NCBI GenBank assembly: GCA_050946835.1
Contig: JBMNVN010000012.1
Location: forward strand, 1-24,438
Origin: UBA1447 sp002329225
GTDB lineage: Bacteria > Bacillota > Clostridia > Oscillospirales > Acutalibacteraceae
Length of the DNA: 24,438 nt
Direction: 5' to 3'
The notes under the pieces were generated by a model. The model ran no database searches. It was not told the DNA's origin and saw only the letters and a list, made by a program, of their open reading frames with translations. Shown here piece by piece: positions 15,736 to 24,296 of the stretch; position 1 is the first letter of the stretch; the number at the start of each line of letters is the position of its first letter. The translations under genes were made by a program, and so were the position numbers.

Positions 15736-15805
15736 AGGAATACCTCCGTTTGATATTAGCCCCGGGGCAAAAAAATAACCGAGCCGCCCCGATAGGCGAT
15801 TTGCC
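15736..15805 (-). other. rplM 5' leader with self-complementary segments
   Basis: About 70 nt of transcript before the ATG. CGGGGC (15786-15791) can pair with GCCCCG (15763-15768), enclosing a run of seven Ts on the minus strand. CGCC/GGCG pairing just inside the 5' end competes with it. L13 leaders that bind L13 are known in Bacillota, but I cannot match this one to a defined family. Confidence 0.4.
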
Positions 15806-15810
15806 CGGTT

Positions 15811-15839
15811 ATACTAACACAAGGAATTGCCCCTGTCAA
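15811..15839 (-). promoter_or_regulatory. Sigma-A promoter of rplM-rpsI
   Basis: On the minus strand TTGACA (15834-15839), a 17-base spacer and TAGTAT (15811-15816). Confidence 0.82.
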
Positions 15840-15962
15840 CAATTATTTTGATTTTTTTAATTTAAATTGCAATATCTCCGTTTTACTCGCTTTTTCGCCC
15901 CGTTTACCCCCAATATCTCACGCTCAAAAAACGATTCGGCTAAAAATGAAAAAGCTTAAAAC

Positions 15963-17093
15963 TCACTCGGAGAGCCTTTTTTGCAGGGCGGCAACCTTTT
16001 CAAGCTGAGCGGGAATCTCTATCCCCTGAGGGCAGAGGGGCAGGCAGACACCGCATTTTATACAGGAGTCGGCCGTTTTGGAGCCGAATGCCGACCACCC
16101 GTTTAAAAAGGTGTCTTTTTCACCGCCGAGTTCAAACCTGTTAAACAGTTCAAACATTCCGGGGATATCCACACCCGAGGGGCAGTCTATACAATAGCCG
16201 CAAGCGGTGCAGGGCACCATATTCCGCTTATTAAAGGCATCGGCGGCCTTTTCAAGCAATTTAAGGTCGTCAGCGGACAGAGGTTCAAGGGCGGAAAACT
16301 CGGCAATATTCTCTTCCAACTGTTCCATGGTAGTCATACCGCTTAAAACGGTAAGAATTCCGGGTAAACCGCCGGCAAAACGCAAAGCCCAGGATACAAC
16401 GCTCTTGTCGGGGCGGGCGGCTTTCAGCAGCGCTTCCGCCTTTGTGCCGGGGTTTGCCAATTTGCCGCCCCGCACGGGTTCCATTATGATGCAGGGGATA
16501 TCTTTTTTACGCAGAATATCATGCTGCTGCTTCGCCTGCTGCTTTTCCCAATCCACATAGTTAATCTGAAGCTGGGCAAAGTCCCAATCATAGCGGTCAA
16601 CAACGGTCTGAAGTACGTCGGGTGAGTCGTGAAAAGAAAATCCGATGTTCCTGATATAACCTTCCGCCTTCTTTTTTGCAATAAAGCCGTATGCGTCAAA
16701 GGTAATGACTTTTTCAAAAAGCTCCTTATTCAGCGCATGCAGAAGGTAAAAGTCAAAATAGTCGGTACGCAGTTTTTTCAACTGTTCTTCAAAGACTTTT
16801 TCCAAATCCCCGGGGGATTCAAGCCCCCAAACGGGCATTTTTGTGGCAAGAAGGTACCGATCACGGGAATATGATGCAAGGGCTTCCCCCATAAATATTT
16901 GGGACTCCCCGCTGTGGTAATAGTGGGCGGTATCAAAATAGGTAATACCGCCCTCAACAGCTCTGTCAATAATTGCCTGCGCCCTGACTTTGTCAATTTT
17001 ATCGTCCTGTCCGTCAATAACAGGCAGACGCATGCAGCCCATACCGAGTTTGGATACCGGAACGGTGCAGTTTTTAAATTCAGCGGTCAACAT
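15963..17093 (-). CDS. Aldo/keto reductase with C-terminal two-cluster ferredoxin domain
   Basis: 376 residues. ATG 17091-17093 is chosen because GGAGG lies just upstream. A frame extension of 19 codons has no site. The TIM-barrel reductase part shows LGMGCMRLP, FDTAHYY with Asp54 and Tyr59, Lys85 and His119, the usual catalytic set. The C-terminal part carries two 4Fe-4S motifs, Cys295-298-301-304 (CTACGYCIDCP) and Cys344-347-350-354 (CIKCGVCLPLCP). This architecture is common in anaerobic Clostridia and implies electron transfer between a nicotinamide site and iron-sulfur carriers. The natural substrate is not known for most members. It is third after purL and the apgM-type gene, 46 bases downstream of the latter. 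No clear terminator follows. Confidence 0.93.
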   Translation of the reverse strand: MLTAEFKNCTVPVSKLGMGCMRLPVIDGQDDKIDKVRAQAIIDRAVEGGITYFDTAHYYHSGESQIFMGEALASYSRDRYLLATKMPVWGLESPGDLEKVFEEQLKKLRTDYFDFYLLHALNKELFEKVITFDAYGFIAKKKAEGYIRNIGFSFHDSPDVLQTVVDRYDWDFAQLQINYVDWEKQQAKQQHDILRKKDIPCIIMEPVRGGKLANPGTKAEALLKAARPDKSVVSWALRFAGGLPGILTVLSGMTTMEQLEENIAEFSALEPLSADDLKLLEKAADAFNKRNMVPCTACGYCIDCPSGVDIPGMFELFNRFELGGEKDTFLNGWSAFGSKTADSCIKCGVCLPLCPQGIEIPAQLEKVAALQKRLSE

Positions 17094-17139
17094 AACGCTA
17101 TCCTCCGTTTTGCGATTGATAGTATTATCAGTCGATCTT

Positions 17140-18351
17140 CTATATCTCAATAAACTTTTTCATAAGTCCGGGGCCGAAGTCAACATAATTGCCCGTAGCC
17201 TTGGCGCTTTCCTCATCAATGCTGTCCACACCGCAGCCCAAAGCTTTACTTTTGCGGTAAATCATATAGGGAACCGGGTCCGGGGCGTGGGTGCCGGTGA
17301 CTATGGGGGTGGGGTGGTCCGGCAAAATCATAATTTTAAAGTCGTCACAGCCGTTAAGGTAATCCAACAAGACGGGCAGAACCCGCTCGTCTATCAGTTC
17401 GATTGAACGAACCTTGTTTTCCGGCTCGTTGCGGTGACCGCATTCATCGGGGGCTTCAAAATGCAAATAAACCAAGTCCTGCCCCGCTTTCCACTCGGCA
17501 ACCGCCGCTTCCGCCTTGCCCTCAAAGTTTGTGTCAAGGTAACCGGTGGCGCCCTCCACATCGGGGGTACGCATACCGGCGCAGATACCTATACCTTTGA
17601 GCAAGTCCACGGCGGAAATGATACTGCCCTTTAAGCCGTAAGTTTTATAAAAATCGGGCAGGGAGGGTCTTACCCCCTCGCCCCAAAGCCAGACGGAGTT
17701 GGCGGGAAGTTTACCTGCGGCAACCCTCGCTTTGTTGACGGGATGTTCGTTAAGAAAGGCATAACTTTCCCGCATCATGGCAATCAGAGGGGCGGCGTTT
17801 TCGCTTTTTGAGAGGTACTCCCCTACAACTCGGCCGGAAATATCGTGGGGCGCCGTCATATCGCCCAGATCCGTGGTGCCGTTATGCACAATCAGGCAGT
17901 GGCGGTAACTGACGCCGCTGTAATAATTGAAGCGCTCGCTGTCAAAATGTTCCCTGACGCTCTCTATAAGCCGCCTTGCTTCCTCCGTTGAGATGTCACC
18001 GCCGGAATAGTCCAGCATTTTTTTGTTTTCATACTCCTTTTCATCGGAGAGGGCGACAAGGTTGCAGCGAAGTGATACATCGGTATCCGCCATATCTATA
18101 CCTATACTGACCGCCTCCAGAGGGGAACGGCCGGTATAGTATCTGCCCGGGTCGTAACCGAGGACACTCAGATTGGCTATGTCACTGGCGGGTTTAAGTC
18201 CTTCGGGTATGGTTTTTACAAGCCCGACTTCACCCCGGCTTGCCAGGGAATCAAACACCGGTTTTTTTGCCGCCATCATTGGGGTTTTACCGCCAAGGGC
18301 GGGCACCGGGTAGTCGGACATACCGTCATACAAAACAACAGCGTACTTCAT
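17140..18351 (-). CDS. apgM: Cofactor-independent phosphoglycerate mutase (ApgM type) or related homoserine-kinase-like enzyme
   Basis: 403 residues from ATG 18349-18351 behind TGGAGAA. It belongs to the archaeal-type 2,3-bisphosphoglycerate-independent mutases of the alkaline phosphatase superfamily: metal-binding Asp near residue 9 (V-L-Y-D-G-M), the P-A-S56-D-I-A-N motif with the phosphorylated serine, NLSVLGYDP, then LHFEAPDECGH and LPDHPTPIVTGTHAPDPVPY with metal-binding Asp and His residues. True ApgM interconverts 3- and 2-phosphoglycerate in glycolysis. A bacterial branch of the same family has been proposed to act as homoserine kinase in threonine synthesis, and sequence alone does not let me separate the two here. 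It lies 22 bases after purL and is surely co-transcribed with it. Confidence 0.85.
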   Translation of the reverse strand: MKYAVVLYDGMSDYPVPALGGKTPMMAAKKPVFDSLASRGEVGLVKTIPEGLKPASDIANLSVLGYDPGRYYTGRSPLEAVSIGIDMADTDVSLRCNLVALSDEKEYENKKMLDYSGGDISTEEARRLIESVREHFDSERFNYYSGVSYRHCLIVHNGTTDLGDMTAPHDISGRVVGEYLSKSENAAPLIAMMRESYAFLNEHPVNKARVAAGKLPANSVWLWGEGVRPSLPDFYKTYGLKGSIISAVDLLKGIGICAGMRTPDVEGATGYLDTNFEGKAEAAVAEWKAGQDLVYLHFEAPDECGHRNEPENKVRSIELIDERVLPVLLDYLNGCDDFKIMILPDHPTPIVTGTHAPDPVPYMIYRKSKALGCGVDSIDEESAKATGNYVDFGPGLMKKFIEI

Positions 18352-18373
18352 TAAAGCATTCTCCAGTCAGATA

Positions 18374-21300
18374 TTATTTAAAGTATTTTACCCCCGCTTC
18401 AAAAATCTTCTGATTTTTTTCAAAGGGGACATTCTTATATAAGCCGTCACAGGGACGCTCGCTATGGCCCATTTTACCCAAAATTCTGCCGTCCGGGGAA
18501 GTTACAGCCTCCACTGCGCAAACCGAACCGTTGGGGTTAAAGGACAGAGCGCCCGCAGGAGAACCGTTCAGGTCAACATATTGGGCGGCTATCTGCCCGT
18601 TTGCGGACAGACCGCGCAAAACGTCTTCCGGCGCGGTAAATCTCCCCTCCCCGTGGGAAACGGGCAGGGCGAATACATCGCCGGCATTGACAAGGGCGAA
18701 CCAGGGGGATTTGACGCTTGTTACCCTTGTGTAGACCATTTGGGCAACATGACGCCCGATGGTATTGGCGGTAAGAGCGCTTCGGTTTTCGGCAAAGTCG
18801 GTATAGGCGCCGAAAGGCAGGAGTCCGGTTTTCAAGAGAGCCTGGAAGCCGTTGCCGATACCCAAAATCAAGCCGTCCCTGTTCTGAAGCAAATCTTCCA
18901 CCGCTTCACGAATTCTGTCATTTTTAAGCAGATTTACAAAGAATTTGGCTGAACCCGTCGGTTCGTCTCCCCCGGTTATACCGCCGGGGAGCATAAGGAT
19001 TTGCGAGGCACGGATTTCTTCCTCAAAAGCCTGAATACTTTGCTCAATATCCAGCGGGCTGAGGTTTTTAAACAGCCAGGGGGAGGGTTCCGCTCCGGCC
19101 TTTGCAAAGGCCTGCACCGTTTCATACTCGGAACTTGTGCCGGGTAAAACGGGTATGGCAACACGGACATCAGCGTTTAAAACCACGGGAGCCGCCGCAG
19201 AGCGCTCTTTATACAGAGGTATATCAACGGGCATGGGAGCGTCTTCGCCCCCGGCGGGGAAGACCGGCTCAAGGGTATTCGTCCAGTGTTTAATCATATC
19301 GTCAAAACCGGTTTTTTCATCTTCAAGAACGAAGGAGCCGTCGGGTGTGACGGTACCCAAGTCAATCAGGTCAAGCCCTGCGGTATCCGCCTTTTGAGCC
19401 AGTTCCGCCACAAAGGAACCTACGCCGGGAGCGTAGAGATTTTGTCCGGTAAGACCGTCTGCAAACTTAAAGCCGAAACCGTTGCCGAAAGCCATGCGGC
19501 AAACGGCGGCGGCGGCTCCGCCTTCACGAACTACGGAGACGGCGGTTATTGTACCGTCCGCCGCCATTGCGGCAACACGTGAAAACAGGGTCTTGGCCGC
19601 TTCCCAATCCGGCAGACCGGACTCCGCTTTTACCGGCAGAGGCAGGAGAACTACACGGGAACCCGCATTCTTAAAGGCGGCGGAAGCGATTCCGGAAGCC
19701 TTTGCCATTGACACGGCAAAGCAGACCAGAGTGGGCGGCACATCCAAATCGTTAAAAGAGCCGGACATACTGTCTTTACCGCCGATTGAGGGAACGCCGA
19801 AGTTAAGCTGGGCGGTGAGGGCGCCGAGCATGGCGGCAACGGGCTTGCCCCAACGCCGGGGCTCGTCACCCAGACGCTCAAAGTATTCCTGCATGGTCAG
19901 TCGGGCATTGGACGGGTCCACGCCCAAGGCGGCAAGCTTTGCCAGAGATTCAACTACCGCATAGACGGCTCCGTGGAAAGGACTCCAGCGGCTTAAACCG
20001 GGGATGAAGCCGTAACTCATGACGGTTGCGTCATCGGTTTCCCCTTTAACAAGGGGGATTTTTGCACACATCGCCTCTTCCGGAGTCAGCTGCAGTTTAC
20101 CGCCCAGAGGGAGGTTTACCGCCACGGCGCCCGTATCAAAGCGGGTTACAAGCCCTTTTTGCGAGCATACTTCCAAGCGGCCGAGATTGGCTTTGAGGGC
20201 GGCAAGGCCGGATAAATCAGCCAATTCCTTCGGCACGGCGGCGGTATAGCGCTCCGCCATATCTCCGGCGGTCACAAGCGCCTTTGCCCTTTGGGTCAGG
20301 CCGTTGGTATTCAGGAATTCGCGGCTGATATCCACTACTGTATCGCCCTGCCAATGCATAACAAGGCGGGGGTTTGAAGAAACCCTGGCTATAACGGTGG
20401 CTTCAAGATTATCTTTATGGGCAAGGGAAATAAACTTTTCGGCATTTTCGGCGGCAACGACAACGGCCATACGCTCCTGAGATTCGGAAATGGCAAGTTC
20501 CGTACCGTCAAGGCCCGCATATTTTGCGGGAACCGCATCAAGGTTTATATCCAAACCGTCGGCAAGTTCACCCACCGCAACGCTGACGCCGCCGGCACCG
20601 AAGTCGTTACAGCGTTTAATAAGCAGGGAGGCCTCTTTTTTGCGGAAAAGCCTGAGGATATTGCGCTCCAGAAGCGGGTTGCCCTTTTGCACTTCGGCAC
20701 CCGCCGTTTCAAAAGAAGTGGAGTCGTGAGCCTTGGAGGAACCAGTGGCGCCGCCACAGCCGTCACGCCCGGTTCTGCCGCCCACAAGGATAACGACATC
20801 CCCCGGAACGGGAACTTCTCTTTTAACATTTTCTTCCGGACAGGCTCCCACAAGGGCGCCGAGTTCCATACGCTTTGCCACATAACCCGGGTCATAAATT
20901 TCCACAATCTGGCCTGAGGCAACGCCGATCTGATTGCCGTATGAGGAATAACCCTCGGCGGCGGTAACGGTTATCTTTTTCTGCGGCAGTTTGCCGGGCA
21001 GAGTATCTTCATAAGGTGTATTCGGGTCGCCGCAACCGGTGATACGCATAGCCTGATAGACATAGGCTCTTCCGGCCAAGGGGTCCCTTATTGCGCCGCC
21101 CAAACAGGTGGACGCTCCGCCGAAAGGTTCAATCTCGGTAGGATGATTGTGGGTTTCATTTTTAAACTGGATAATCCAGGGTTCTTCTTTACCGTCAACA
21201 TTGACACCCGCACGGATTGAACAGGCGTTAATCTCCTCACTCTCGTCAAGGTCATTCACAAGCCCGCGGCTTTTCAGCACTTTTGTGCCGATAGTCGCCA

Positions 21301-22126
21301 TATCCATGAGGGAAATATTCTTTTGCCTTTCGCCGTAAATCGACTTACGTGCGGCAAGGTATTCGTCCCACGCCTCTTTAACAACTGCGGAAGTGCCGCC
21401 CTGCTCAAAAGCCACATCGTCAAGTGCCGTCAGAAACGTAGTGTGGCGGCAGTGATCCGACCAATAGGTGTCCAGAACTTTAAGCTCCGTATGGCTGGGG
21501 TCTCTCCCCTCTTCATCTCTGAAATAGTCCCGAACAAAGGCGAGGTCTTCCAAGGTCATGGCAAAACCGAAGCTTTTATGGAACTCCGCAAGTTCCTCTT
21601 CGCTGCAGGTTATCAGGCCCGTTGCCCGCTCGACTTTTTCCGGCACGGGAACGGGAATGTTCAATGTTTCATAAGTTCCCATACGGGCAAGACGGGATTC
21701 CACGGGGTTAATTATATAGTTTTTAATCCGCTCAATTTCTTCGTCCGTCAGTTCCCCCTCAAGGGCGTAGACCCTTGCATTGAGGACTTTGGGTTCTTCC
21801 CCCACGCTCATAAGCGCTATACATTGGGAAGCCATATGCGCCCGCTGGTCATATTGACCGGGCAGATATTCCACGGCAAAAACATTTTTGTCGGCGGGAA
21901 CGGGCAACTCCGAATAGAGGTTGTCAACATTGGCTTCGGCAAAAACAAGGTGTGCAGCCCGGTTAAACTCCCCTTCATTCAAACCTTCCACATCGTAGCG
22001 GTTAAATAAACGCAGACCGGTTAATGATTTTATCCCGAGGGTTTGGCGCAATTGCCGAGCGAGTTGGCTTGCCTGAATGTTAAATTCCTCTTTTTTCTCC
22101 GTAAACAGTCTTCTGACCTGTGCCAT
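18374..22126 (-). CDS. purL: Phosphoribosylformylglycinamidine synthase, single-chain clostridial form, glutaminase Cys replaced by Gly
   Basis: 1250 residues from ATG 22124-22126, after AGGGGGC. An ATG 21 codons upstream lacks a site. The enzyme makes FGAM from FGAR, ATP and glutamine, the fourth step of purine synthesis. The synthase part is intact: SDHCRHTTF (His at 225 and 228), ETHNHPTEIEPFGGAS from 324 and, later, SIGGKDSMSGSF. The C-terminal class I amidotransferase domain starts at about residue 1020 and has LPGGITGGDEPTGSA. The nucleophile motif, normally G-I-C-N-G, reads G-I-G-N-G with Gly1091 (codon GGC, 18854-18856), while His1221 and Glu1223 of the triad (GHSER) are present. A single base (TGC to GGC) would explain it. 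Either it uses free ammonia, or this is a mutation or sequence error. First gene of a purL-apgM-reductase run. Confidence 0.95.
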   Translation of the reverse strand: MAQVRRLFTEKKEEFNIQASQLARQLRQTLGIKSLTGLRLFNRYDVEGLNEGEFNRAAHLVFAEANVDNLYSELPVPADKNVFAVEYLPGQYDQRAHMASQCIALMSVGEEPKVLNARVYALEGELTDEEIERIKNYIINPVESRLARMGTYETLNIPVPVPEKVERATGLITCSEEELAEFHKSFGFAMTLEDLAFVRDYFRDEEGRDPSHTELKVLDTYWSDHCRHTTFLTALDDVAFEQGGTSAVVKEAWDEYLAARKSIYGERQKNISLMDMATIGTKVLKSRGLVNDLDESEEINACSIRAGVNVDGKEEPWIIQFKNETHNHPTEIEPFGGASTCLGGAIRDPLAGRAYVYQAMRITGCGDPNTPYEDTLPGKLPQKKITVTAAEGYSSYGNQIGVASGQIVEIYDPGYVAKRMELGALVGACPEENVKREVPVPGDVVILVGGRTGRDGCGGATGSSKAHDSTSFETAGAEVQKGNPLLERNILRLFRKKEASLLIKRCNDFGAGGVSVAVGELADGLDINLDAVPAKYAGLDGTELAISESQERMAVVVAAENAEKFISLAHKDNLEATVIARVSSNPRLVMHWQGDTVVDISREFLNTNGLTQRAKALVTAGDMAERYTAAVPKELADLSGLAALKANLGRLEVCSQKGLVTRFDTGAVAVNLPLGGKLQLTPEEAMCAKIPLVKGETDDATVMSYGFIPGLSRWSPFHGAVYAVVESLAKLAALGVDPSNARLTMQEYFERLGDEPRRWGKPVAAMLGALTAQLNFGVPSIGGKDSMSGSFNDLDVPPTLVCFAVSMAKASGIASAAFKNAGSRVVLLPLPVKAESGLPDWEAAKTLFSRVAAMAADGTITAVSVVREGGAAAAVCRMAFGNGFGFKFADGLTGQNLYAPGVGSFVAELAQKADTAGLDLIDLGTVTPDGSFVLEDEKTGFDDMIKHWTNTLEPVFPAGGEDAPMPVDIPLYKERSAAAPVVLNADVRVAIPVLPGTSSEYETVQAFAKAGAEPSPWLFKNLSPLDIEQSIQAFEEEIRASQILMLPGGITGGDEPTGSAKFFVNLLKNDRIREAVEDLLQNRDGLILGIGNGFQALLKTGLLPFGAYTDFAENRSALTANTIGRHVAQMVYTRVTSVKSPWFALVNAGDVFALPVSHGEGRFTAPEDVLRGLSANGQIAAQYVDLNGSPAGALSFNPNGSVCAVEAVTSPDGRILGKMGHSERPCDGLYKNVPFEKNQKIFEAGVKYFK

Positions 22127-22159
22127 AAATATGCCCCCTATTTTAAATATGCCGAGTGG

Positions 22160-22188
22160 ATTATATTTTAGCACAGGGTGACGCAACA
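22160..22188 (-). promoter_or_regulatory. Probable promoter of the purL operon
   Basis: On the minus strand TATAAT (22160-22165) lies 34 bases before the purL ATG. The -35 is poor: TGTTGC at 22183-22188 with a 17-base spacer. The short leader leaves no room for a purine riboswitch. It overlaps the divergent sigma-factor promoter. Confidence 0.45.
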
Positions 22189-22205
22189 TAAAAGTGTGTT
22201 ATAAT
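22178..22205 (+). promoter_or_regulatory. Probable promoter of the ECF sigma operon
   Basis: GTGACG (22178-22183), a 16-base spacer and a perfect TATAAT (22200-22205). The -35 matches four of six consensus bases. The leader before the ATG is about 105 nt, with no recognised element. Confidence 0.5.
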
Positions 22206-22315
22206 GAAAATATTAAAAACGGACAGTTAATTTTTTTAGCAATTTTTTCGGGCTTTTTCTGCTTTTGCAGGGCTTAACAACACTACGGGATAAAAGCGGG
22301 AGGAAGACAACACGA

Positions 22316-22852
22316 ATGAATTCGGAAGAAAATAAAAAAATAGCGAATGATTTATGGCTGGAATACGGGCCGTACATCCGTGATTTGTGCAAGCATTTGC
22401 TAAAAGGCTCGCCCGACTGTGCGGATGACTGCGTTCAGGAGGTTTTTCTTGCCTTGACGGAAGCGCTTGGGCAGGGCAAAGCCATAGTTTACCCCAAAAC
22501 ATGGCTGAACAAAGTGGCACACAACATAGTTAAGGATGTTTATCGAAAAGCGAAAAAGGACGCCGAGCGGCTGGTTCCCCTCGACGCCTATACCGATGTT
22601 GACGATGCGGACATACGCATTGTGCTTGATGAAGATTTTTTGGTTGAAGATGAGCAAATAGCGGAAATGAAAGAGCAGGTAATAAGTATGCTCAATGAAG
22701 AAGAAAGGCAGCTGCTTTACGCCAGATACTTTAGAAAAGAGAATATTGCTCAAATTGCAAAAGAACAAAACACAACGGAAAACAATGTTTATCAGAAACT
22801 TTTCAGGCTGAAACATAAGACAATAATGCTGATAAAAAGGGTTGCGGAATAA
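22316..22852 (+). CDS. ECF-type RNA polymerase sigma factor
   Basis: 178 residues from ATG 22316-22318. GGAGG lies about 12 bases upstream, a little far. A TTG 17 codons earlier has no site. The sigma2 region spans about 15-80 and includes DDCVQEVFLAL, and W-L-N-K-V-A-H-N-I-V-K-D fits the -10 recognition helix. The sigma4 region spans about 120-175 with L-N-E-E-E-R-Q-L-L-Y-A-R-Y and a helix-turn-helix (IAQIAKEQNTTENNVYQKLF). The acidic linker between the two is short. Such factors redirect RNA polymerase to a small regulon, often their own operon. The next gene encodes a membrane protein with the layout of an anti-sigma factor. Target promoters and signal unknown. Confidence 0.92.
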   Translation: MNSEENKKIANDLWLEYGPYIRDLCKHLLKGSPDCADDCVQEVFLALTEALGQGKAIVYPKTWLNKVAHNIVKDVYRKAKKDAERLVPLDAYTDVDDADIRIVLDEDFLVEDEQIAEMKEQVISMLNEEERQLLYARYFRKENIAQIAKEQNTTENNVYQKLFRLKHKTIMLIKRVAE

Positions 22853-22856
22853 AAGT

Positions 22857-22885
22857 TTACAAAAATTTAACATTTGTTTTTGTAA
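22857..22885 (+). other. AT-rich hairpin between sigma factor and membrane-protein genes
   Basis: TTACAAAAA pairs with TTTTTGTAA round an 11-base loop, directly after the sigma stop codon. It has no clean T run after it. It may lower expression of the downstream genes relative to the sigma factor, but the stem is weak. Confidence 0.3.
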
Positions 22886-22926
22886 GATTTGCATTTTTCG
22901 GAGACTATATATATGAGGGGGTTAAT

Positions 22927-23730
22927 TTGGAGATGATTTCCGACAAAGATTTTTTAGCTTTTTTAAACGATAAATCGCTTGATAACTCAATAGAAGAAAG
23001 GCTCGGCAAAATACTTGACGAAGAGCTGGAAAAGCCGGAAGAAGAAATGGATGCCGACCTTATTGAGTACTGTTTAGACAAGCTGAACCGAATTGAAGAG
23101 ATTAAACAGGCAAAGCAAGTAGAGAAAGGTAACGGTGATACCAATGGTAAACGTATAAAGCCGCGGCTGATAAAGATTATCGCCGTTGCGGCTGCAATTC
23201 TGGTATTCCTGGCAGGCGCTCTGTCGGCTTCCGCCGTCATTTTTGATATAGAGTTGTTTGACGGCATTGTTGAAATATACAACGACTATGTCCGCATAAA
23301 CTACTTTAAAACCGATGATAAAACCGACAGTCACAAACTTTTAGAAACGGAGCTTGCCAAAGAACTTGCCGCAAACGGCTTCAGCCCCGTCCTGCTGCCG
23401 GAAGCGATTTTTAGCGAAGAATACAAAATCACGGATATAGAATACCAGTTTACGGAACTTGTTGATGCTGCAAATATCGCTTTTAAGTATAAGCGAAAAC
23501 TCGGTAGCATCCGTATTACCAAACATGCGATGGAAGAAATAATGCCGGATATCGAATACCCTCATGTTACAAGCGCAATAGAAAAAATAGAAGTAAACGG
23601 CATAGACGTGTACTGCTTTATGCAGGGTAAAATTGCGTCAATCAACTACAGAGACGGCTTGTATCTGTATACGGTACGTGTTCCGACAAGGTTAGATGAA
23701 GCCATTGAACTTGCAAAAACTATTAAATAG
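22927..23730 (+). CDS. Single-pass membrane protein, probable anti-sigma factor
   Basis: 267 residues. TTG 22927 is preferred because GAGGGGG sits eight bases or so upstream. ATG 22933 (two codons on) is the alternative. Residues 1-78 are cytoplasmic and acidic, residues of about 81-105 are one transmembrane helix, and residues 106-267 lie outside. The outer part has a DUF4367-like pattern (ITDIEYQF, then AFKYKR, I-R-I-T-K, then EVNGIDVYCF and YTVRVPTRLDEAIELAK). Proteins of this layout encoded right after an ECF sigma factor normally hold it at the membrane until a signal acts on the outer domain. I see no zinc-binding HxxxCxxC motif, so it is not a ZAS-type anti-sigma. Function is inferred from position and topology. 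Confidence 0.8.
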   Translation: MEMISDKDFLAFLNDKSLDNSIEERLGKILDEELEKPEEEMDADLIEYCLDKLNRIEEIKQAKQVEKGNGDTNGKRIKPRLIKIIAVAAAILVFLAGALSASAVIFDIELFDGIVEIYNDYVRINYFKTDDKTDSHKLLETELAKELAANGFSPVLLPEAIFSEEYKITDIEYQFTELVDAANIAFKYKRKLGSIRITKHAMEEIMPDIEYPHVTSAIEKIEVNGIDVYCFMQGKIASINYRDGLYLYTVRVPTRLDEAIELAKTIK

Positions 23731-23749
23731 GAAAATAGGAGTTTTTAAT

Positions 23750-24262
23750 ATGAAAAGAATTATATCAATATTGTTGGCCGCTATTTCCGTTTTTACTATA
23801 TTCTCGGTCAATGTGTTTGCAGAGGAGTCCGTTGCCGCGCCTGCAAACGTTCTTCCGGATGAGATAATTGAGGAAGTCCACGGGTTATATGACACAAACA
23901 ATAATGAAAGCATGAATCCGAAAGCCACCGGTTTGATAACCGAGCACACCTTAACACTAGCAAAAACAACAGATAGATTAATAATATACGCCAAAACTGA
24001 CTGTATTGAAAGTGTCAGAAAATGCGGCTTTACTTACATCAAATTACAACGGTTGATTAACGGCAGTTGGACGAATTACACAGCGTACTGTTATTATGAC
24101 CAATATGCAAACTCCAGCATAAAAACATTTTCACAAACAGTCTCCGCCCCCAAAGGCTATACCTACCGTGTTGTTTGCGAGCATTATGCGGAAAAGGCAA
24201 AACTTATATTTTTTAAGGAGACGGAAACAATCTACAATGTGACCTCTTCATTGGTGTTCTGA
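23750..24262 (+). CDS. Small exported protein of the sigma/anti-sigma operon (DUF6147-like)
   Basis: 170 residues from ATG 23750-23752 behind ATAGGAG. A frame extension upstream overlaps the previous gene and lacks a site. Residues 1-24 are a signal peptide ending VFA. The mature part is about 146 residues, predicted beta-rich, with IKLQRLINGSWTNYTAYCYY and GYTYRVVCEHYA motifs. I recall small exported proteins of this pattern in Clostridia under DUF6147, though I am unsure of the family number. There are no lipobox, transmembrane segment or catalytic motifs. It lies 19 bases after the anti-sigma gene and is followed by a terminator, so it is the output or a ligand of the same regulatory cassette. 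Role unknown. Confidence 0.85.
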   Translation: MKRIISILLAAISVFTIFSVNVFAEESVAAPANVLPDEIIEEVHGLYDTNNNESMNPKATGLITEHTLTLAKTTDRLIIYAKTDCIESVRKCGFTYIKLQRLINGSWTNYTAYCYYDQYANSSIKTFSQTVSAPKGYTYRVVCEHYAEKAKLIFFKETETIYNVTSSLVF

Positions 24263-24296
24263 ATTCAATCCGTTTAAATTAAAATCGCCCCCTCTA

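Noticed and set aside
15769..15812. Apparent terminator (7-bp ATAACCG stem plus T7) before rplM
   Set aside because: The 5' arm of the stem overlaps the -10 box at 15811-15816, so it would not be in the transcript. It can only act on read-through RNA from further upstream.
19482..19964. 160-codon plus-strand frame opposite purL
   Set aside because: Antisense shadow of a highly conserved gene, with no start signals or family features.
22127..22315. Purine riboswitch upstream of purL
   Set aside because: Only about 28 nt of leader lie between the likely transcription start and the start codon, and no aptamer-like stem is present.
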